Assembly (NCBI GenBank): GCA_964494475.1
Contig: CAZBRS010000019.1
Coordinates: 27,773 to 91,772, forward strand
DNA: 64,000 nt
Reading direction: 5' to 3'
From: CAZBRS01 sp964494475
Lineage (GTDB): Bacteria; Myxococcota_A; UBA9042; CAZBRS01
Part shown: positions 60,901 to 64,000 of the stretch, piece by piece
Layout of the letters: each line of letters opens with the position of its first letter
Position numbering within the stretch: position 1 is the first letter of the stretch
The notes under the pieces: generated by a model
The model's input: the letters and a program-made list of their open reading frames with translations, nothing else
What the model was told of the DNA's origin: nothing
Databases searched by the model: none
Position numbers and translations under genes: made by a program

Positions 60901-62623
60901 GGGCCGTGCCGCGCAGCGCGTAGACGCTGCCGAGGGTCGAGCCGACGTCGCCGTCGCCCACGATGAGGTAGCGCTCGAAGGTGTAGGAGCGCACCTTGTC
61001 GATGTAGGTGCCGCCCTCGGTCTTCTGCAGGCGGTCGCCCTCGCTGAAGTGGCTGAGGATGGCCGTGGCCGAGGTGGTGAAGAGGGGCACCAGCACCTTG
61101 GACTCGAGGCAGGCGTGCTCGGGCCGCAGGGTCAGCGTGACGTCGGGCCCCAGCAACTGCTGGTAGGCCTTCACCTCGGGGCTGGCCATGACGGAGGCGA
61201 TCCAGGCGTCGAAGGCGGCCTGGCGCTCGGCCAGCGGCGCGTCGGCGCCCGGATCGGTCGCGGGGTCGATCGGGACCACGTAGCCGAGCTGGATGGGCGT
61301 GTGGTCGACCACGGCGACGCGCGCCGCGTTCTTCGCCACCCCATCGGCCAGGCCGATGCCCTCGTCGGCCAGGGCGACGGCCAGGGCGTCTTCGCGGGCT
61401 GGGTCGTCGCGGGGGAAGTCGGTCACGACCAGGCGGTAGCTGGGGCAGTCGAAGCCCTCGCGCACGTGGTTGTTGCGCGCCGTCCAGGTGTAGCTGACGT
61501 TCTCGCCCACGCCCGACACGTACTCGAGGGCGAAGGGGCTGCCCATGGTGCCCACGCCCTGCCACATGTTCGTGAAGATCTTGCGGTCGTAGTCGAAGCC
61601 GAGCTCGGGGGCGAAGATGTCGCAGTTGCCGCCGAAGAACAGGAAGTCGCCGGCCACCACGCCGCCCTTCCACTCGGGATCGGCCCAGTCGGTCGACGAG
61701 CCGAGCAGGATCTTGAAGAAGTCGCGGCTCTCGTTGAAGGTGGGCATGTCGGGCCGCGCCTCGGCGCACTCGCAGAGCGGGCAGAGCTTGGGGCCCTTGC
61801 CGCCCTCGAGCGCCGGCAGCTCGAGCTGGACCTCTTCGAGCGCGTAGCCGTGCTCGCACGTCTTGTCGCAGGGCACCGGCGGGCAGCCGTTCAGCGCCTT
61901 CTCGGAGGGCGGCGACAGGCGCAGCGTGGTGCGGATGGTCAGGTACTGCTCGCCACCGTGCAGCACGTAGTCGGTGGTGAAGTCGAACGAGATCTGCAGG
62001 CGATTGAGGAGCCCCAGCAGATCGACCTTCAAGACCGACTTGGCGATGCCCACCAGCTGCTTGAACGTCATGCCCGCGAAGCCCTTGGCCAGGAACGACT
62101 CGAGGAAGTCGCGGTTCAGGTACTTGAGCACGTCGAACATGTAGCCCGAGTGCCCCTCGACCCGGATGATGGCCTCGCCGTCGGAGCCGTCCTTGACCAG
62201 CGTGATGGCCGAGACCGTCTGGGTGACCTTGAAGCCCTCGTCGCCGAAGGCCAATTGCCAGCCGCCGTCGGAGGGGTTGGCCACCAGCAGGTTGGCCAGC
62301 GGGAAGGTCTCGCTGAAGCTGTCGAAGCCGTTGCCGTTCCGTTCGCTGGCCTCCCAACGCGCCCGGTCGAGGTCGACCAGGCCGCCGCCGAAGACGCCGG
62401 CCGCCCACGTGGGCCCGTTGCCGGCCACCACCGCGCGCACTTGATCGTTCTCGATCAGGAAGTCACCGATCTTGCCCTTGGCCGACGGCCCGCCGATGAG
62501 CTCGTCCTGCCGCGATACCTGAACGGCCCGCACCCACTCGCGCTTCTCGGCGCACCCCGCGAGCAGGGTGGCGGCCAGGAGCAATGCGAGGGGGGTGGCC
62601 AGAAGCCTGCGATGCGTGCGCAT
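57992..62623 (-). CDS. large lipoprotein with CehA/McbA-type (PHP-like) metallohydrolase domain
   Basis: 1,543 residues. Lipobox Cys24 (ATLLAGCAEK). The first 660 residues are beta-rich with a small Cys-containing insert (CPPVPCDKTC, CPLCEC). Carboxypeptidase-regulatory-like repeats follow at about 590-790. From about 800 a PHP-type hydrolase begins: H809-I-H811 in ADFHIHQF, then SSDHDH and, much later, NSDSHNTLDEVG. Between them is a Cys-rich insert (about 1135-1200, CGGEDCGCEACVC and CAGECRGCGNQPC). The last 250 residues are another beta/helical region. The CehA/McbA group hydrolyses esters such as carbamates; the natural substrate here is unknown. AGAGGAGGACGGG gives the ATG at 62623. It follows the porin gene by 40 bp. 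Confidence 0.85.
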   Translation of the reverse strand: MRTHRRLLATPLALLLAATLLAGCAEKREWVRAVQVSRQDELIGGPSAKGKIGDFLIENDQVRAVVAGNGPTWAAGVFGGGLVDLDRARWEASERNGNGFDSFSETFPLANLLVANPSDGGWQLAFGDEGFKVTQTVSAITLVKDGSDGEAIIRVEGHSGYMFDVLKYLNRDFLESFLAKGFAGMTFKQLVGIAKSVLKVDLLGLLNRLQISFDFTTDYVLHGGEQYLTIRTTLRLSPPSEKALNGCPPVPCDKTCEHGYALEEVQLELPALEGGKGPKLCPLCECAEARPDMPTFNESRDFFKILLGSSTDWADPEWKGGVVAGDFLFFGGNCDIFAPELGFDYDRKIFTNMWQGVGTMGSPFALEYVSGVGENVSYTWTARNNHVREGFDCPSYRLVVTDFPRDDPAREDALAVALADEGIGLADGVAKNAARVAVVDHTPIQLGYVVPIDPATDPGADAPLAERQAAFDAWIASVMASPEVKAYQQLLGPDVTLTLRPEHACLESKVLVPLFTTSATAILSHFSEGDRLQKTEGGTYIDKVRSYTFERYLIVGDGDVGSTLGSVYALRGTAHGFLQGVVLEEDSGAPVTHADVFVLGDPRANPATDPVPATFADYLALAEKKWGHAGFLSQMQTDVGTDPVHDGDFRAPMRPGSYLVLAHLREYGTSAIVPVTVTADRTEVVNFVLPAPGAIEFQVTDEGGQRGPARLSFIALDAAGLHAGWEGRAEPYLGDAQLDHGILKLEHSADGHGTVALPAGRYDVLISRGFEYASRTVAGVVVKPGQTALVQTSLPRELDTTGWLGADFHIHQFPSSDAGLELDTRLKAGAAEGLEFMSSSDHDHLMDYEPRIRELGLEAFLKTQVGVEMSPLEWGHYNGFPLAYDDTDGNVHNPPQWQGGTLDTAFAELRKRAANPDDFVLEANHPRDGTLGMFSQIGLKGYDLERKTPGMQMCNAVLESVPCDFDAIEIINGKHVEYLWTPTIGEMKVHNGCYREIVTARSATDFVLDASAPDTSVCGWLQVDPAGDCDTLEALTAASEADLSRLRARDHCRWHRAFKAEFDRCGDEGTSLVDCKRIALEAIKQLSVRYMLERTPEELASYRATTALTDLGCDFEKAFAGCTATAADDGTYAKGCGGEDCGCEACVCALHPECCLTAADGGTGWSPECATSCAGECRGCGNQPCTDRFQMLDDWFAFLNAGFEVAGVANSDSHNTLDEVGLPRTFVASSTDRPMAVSNHEIDRNLKKGRAVLSAGPFIEFQLLTGDASAGVGETLTVPAGQPLKARLRVQTASWFAIDRVELYRNGLQEAVFFLDPETTRDAQVEQIVDFDRVLDLERPAEDSWYIAMAYGIQTGSTLSPVYKRRPFGHILFTTVISLAAESLLAGYSDLLAKLPAGLLDVNSLLGSLEQPDSFPVIPYAVTNPIKADLDGGGYWAVNALDENNDQKADYPPFCSVPCEPAADDQGVYGASTCGVNQTCVPDERYAEGGLCKIPIPPECVGLQPVAGAPTESLSSALGSGVQSFETQMPGGILKTLFDPHRR

Positions 62624-62663
62624 CCCGTCCTCCTCTGTCGTCGTCTCGGGTCCGGTCAACGCA

Positions 62664-63830
62664 CTAGAAGGCCAGCTGCACGCCCGCGATGGCGTGGTCG
62701 TTGTCGAGCGCCTGGCCGTGCCGCTCCTGGCGGTGCTGGTACTCGACGAAGGTCTTGAAGAAGTTGCCCGCCACGTACCAGCTGAGCGTGCCGGCCACGA
62801 TGAGCTCGTCGCCCTCGTCGTCGCGGTCGCGGTTGTCGTCGAGCAGCTCGACGCGCGCCGAGACGCCGAGCGTCTTGGCCAGGATCATGTAGCCCAGGCT
62901 GGCCTGCAGGGACAGGCGGTCGACCTCGGCCTTGATGGTCGAGGTGCTGGTGGGCTGCGTACGGGGCTGGCTGTTGTCGAGGAGCACCTCGCTGAACAGG
63001 TGGACGCCCCACGCCTTCAGGTGCACGTAGCCCGAGGCGCCCCAGGTGCGGATGCTGCTGCCGTCGTTGAAGAAGCCGCCGCCGCCCACGCCGAAGCGGA
63101 ACGAGGCCTCCTTCTTGAGGTCGGCCTCGGCCTTGCCCACGGGCTCGAGGGGCTCGAGGTCGACGCGGCCGGCGAAGCTGAGGCGCTCGAAGCGGTTGCC
63201 GGTGGAGACGCCCACGCTCTCGTAGCCCTCGTGGAACGACCTGGCGCGCTGCAGGCCGTTGTAGACACCCAACAACACCGTGAGGTGCTCGCCCCAGGGC
63301 TTGGACTCGATGGCCACGCCGACCGTCTGCGCGGGGCTCATGGCGAAGGTGCCCACGGAGCGATCGAGGTGCGCCAGCGAGGCCGACGACATGAGCTCGG
63401 CCTTCGAGTAGGGGTACTTGGTCATGCCGGCCACGATGGTGGCGTAGGGGCAGGTCTCGTAGGCCAGGAAGGCCTCGTACAGCGGGCCGCCCGTGCGCTC
63501 CTGATCGAACAGGTCGAGGGTCACGCCGTAGGAGATCTGCTTCGTGAGGTCGCCGTCGAAGCCGAAGCGCGCGCGACGCAGTCGGAAGCCGTACTCCTGC
63601 ATCTTGTCGCCGTTCGTGAGCAGCGCGTCGTCGCCGACCCACCCGCCCCACACCTGCAACCGCGAGTGGAGCTGCAGCGAGAAGTCGCCCGACTGCAGCG
63701 TGGTAGCCTCGGAGATGGCCTTGCAGGCGCAGGGCTGATCGGCCTCGGAGGCCGCGGTCTCGTCGGCCCAAGCGGGCAGGGCCAGGCACAGCACCACGGC
63801 GGCGAACACGACGCGCGCGAAACGGTTCAT
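62664..63830 (-). CDS. OprO/OprP-like outer-membrane porin
   Basis: 388 residues with a Sec signal (MNRFARVVFAAVVLCLALPAWA) and then a barrel of about 16 amphipathic strands. The early segment FRLRRARFGFDGDLTKQISYGVTLDLFDQ is the hallmark of the phosphate-selective porin O/P family. The final strand ends in Phe (HAIAGVQLAF), as needed for barrel assembly. GGAGACCCCC precedes the ATG. Its partner 40 bp downstream is the CehA/McbA-type lipoprotein, so the porin may admit the substrate or product of that enzyme. Confidence 0.88.
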   Translation of the reverse strand: MNRFARVVFAAVVLCLALPAWADETAASEADQPCACKAISEATTLQSGDFSLQLHSRLQVWGGWVGDDALLTNGDKMQEYGFRLRRARFGFDGDLTKQISYGVTLDLFDQERTGGPLYEAFLAYETCPYATIVAGMTKYPYSKAELMSSASLAHLDRSVGTFAMSPAQTVGVAIESKPWGEHLTVLLGVYNGLQRARSFHEGYESVGVSTGNRFERLSFAGRVDLEPLEPVGKAEADLKKEASFRFGVGGGGFFNDGSSIRTWGASGYVHLKAWGVHLFSEVLLDNSQPRTQPTSTSTIKAEVDRLSLQASLGYMILAKTLGVSARVELLDDNRDRDDEGDELIVAGTLSWYVAGNFFKTFVEYQHRQERHGQALDNDHAIAGVQLAF

Positions 63831-63927
63831 GGGGGTCTCCCGAGGGGAATTGACGCGCCGAGTCTAATGGCTGGGGTGCGGGAGTCAACGGAGAAGGCGG
63901 GGTTCACCGATTCCTCATCGACCGGAG

Positions 63928-63951
63928 AGGGGCAATTCGTGAATTGCCCCT
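63928..63951. repeat. AGGGGCAATTC palindrome (GTAGGGGC-type)
   Basis: AGGGGCAATTC and GAATTGCCCCT form an 11-bp stem with a 2-base centre. The right side continues GCCCCTAC. A second unit of the same kind begins at 63977 (TGTAGGGGCGG) and runs off the window end. Confidence 0.8.
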
Positions 63952-63976
63952 ACATACCGGTGAGATACGACGGTGT

Positions 63977-64000
63977 GTAGGGGCGGTGCTTGCCGCGCCC
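63977..64000. repeat. partial GTAGGGGCG palindrome at the window edge
   Basis: GTAGGGGCG at 63977-63985 is followed by a loop and GCGCCC at the end; the CCTAC expected on the right lies outside the window. Confidence 0.55.

Noticed and set aside
58514..62758. 1,400-residue open frame antisense to the CehA/McbA-type lipoprotein
   Set aside because: Composition (Val, Gly, Arg, Glu, His, no domains) is that of a complementary shadow frame.

Overview
The window is about 70% GC, densely coded, and looks like a metagenome-assembled contig from an uncultured member of Myxococcota. Four things point there: a protein ending in a MYXO-CTERM-like sorting tail (9237-10313), a CarD/CdnL-type regulator (44630-45172), an AgmX/PglI-like TonB-type protein, and many secreted lipoproteins with Asp/Ala/Val-rich linkers after the lipobox. 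Two runs of 100 N (26427-26526 and 52861-52960) are each flanked by an identical 55-base duplication. They are therefore scaffolding joins, and xerC and the M24 peptidase gene both return to frame once the duplicate is collapsed. No rRNA, tRNA, CRISPR array, prophage or insertion sequence was recognised.

Layout. 1-4292: a LysE-type exporter fragment, an FHA-GGDEF diguanylate cyclase, a small lipoprotein and a zinc-ribbon/FHA/FHA/ABC exporter. 4289-5144: a HepT/MntA toxin-antitoxin pair. 5192-13988: envelope proteins on the minus strand (several lipoproteins, the MYXO-CTERM protein coupled to the AgmX-like protein, a DsbA-like lipoprotein) interrupted by a VapC/Phd pair. 14068-18257: a polytopic membrane protein behind an unusual cyclic-nucleotide-domain/GspE-N/PilT fusion. 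18388-20535: thioredoxin and a two-gene 5'-nucleotidase. 20628-23549: nucleoside kinase, DUF4476 protein and an unknown protein. 23576-32239: a tight run transcribed leftward: giant CARDB/PPC lipoprotein, mnmE, xerC, hslV, hslU.

32334-41487: a TPR-like/propeller protein, a small outer-membrane barrel, a VapC/ribbon-helix-helix pair, ligA, a DUF2892 protein and a MopE-like glycine-rich lipoprotein. 41638-48087: DapL-like aminotransferase, dtd, an M20-like pseudo-peptidase, carD, a HEAT-repeat protein and an UlaG-like metallo-hydrolase. 48088-52365: a very large GT-C type membrane protein. 52366-52744: no gene, but several palindromic repeats. 52745-63830: M24 peptidase, Slt-type transglycosylase, a lipoprotein, a Kal-like hotdog enzyme, a 1,543-residue CehA/McbA-type lipoprotein and an OprO/P-like porin.

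Housekeeping operons (xerC-hslV-hslU, mnmE, ligA, dtd) are thus interleaved with lineage-specific surface proteins, three toxin-antitoxin modules, and dispersed short palindromes placed mainly at gene ends. Start codons were chosen from Shine-Dalgarno spacing and signal peptides. In this GC-rich DNA most long alternative frames are not real.
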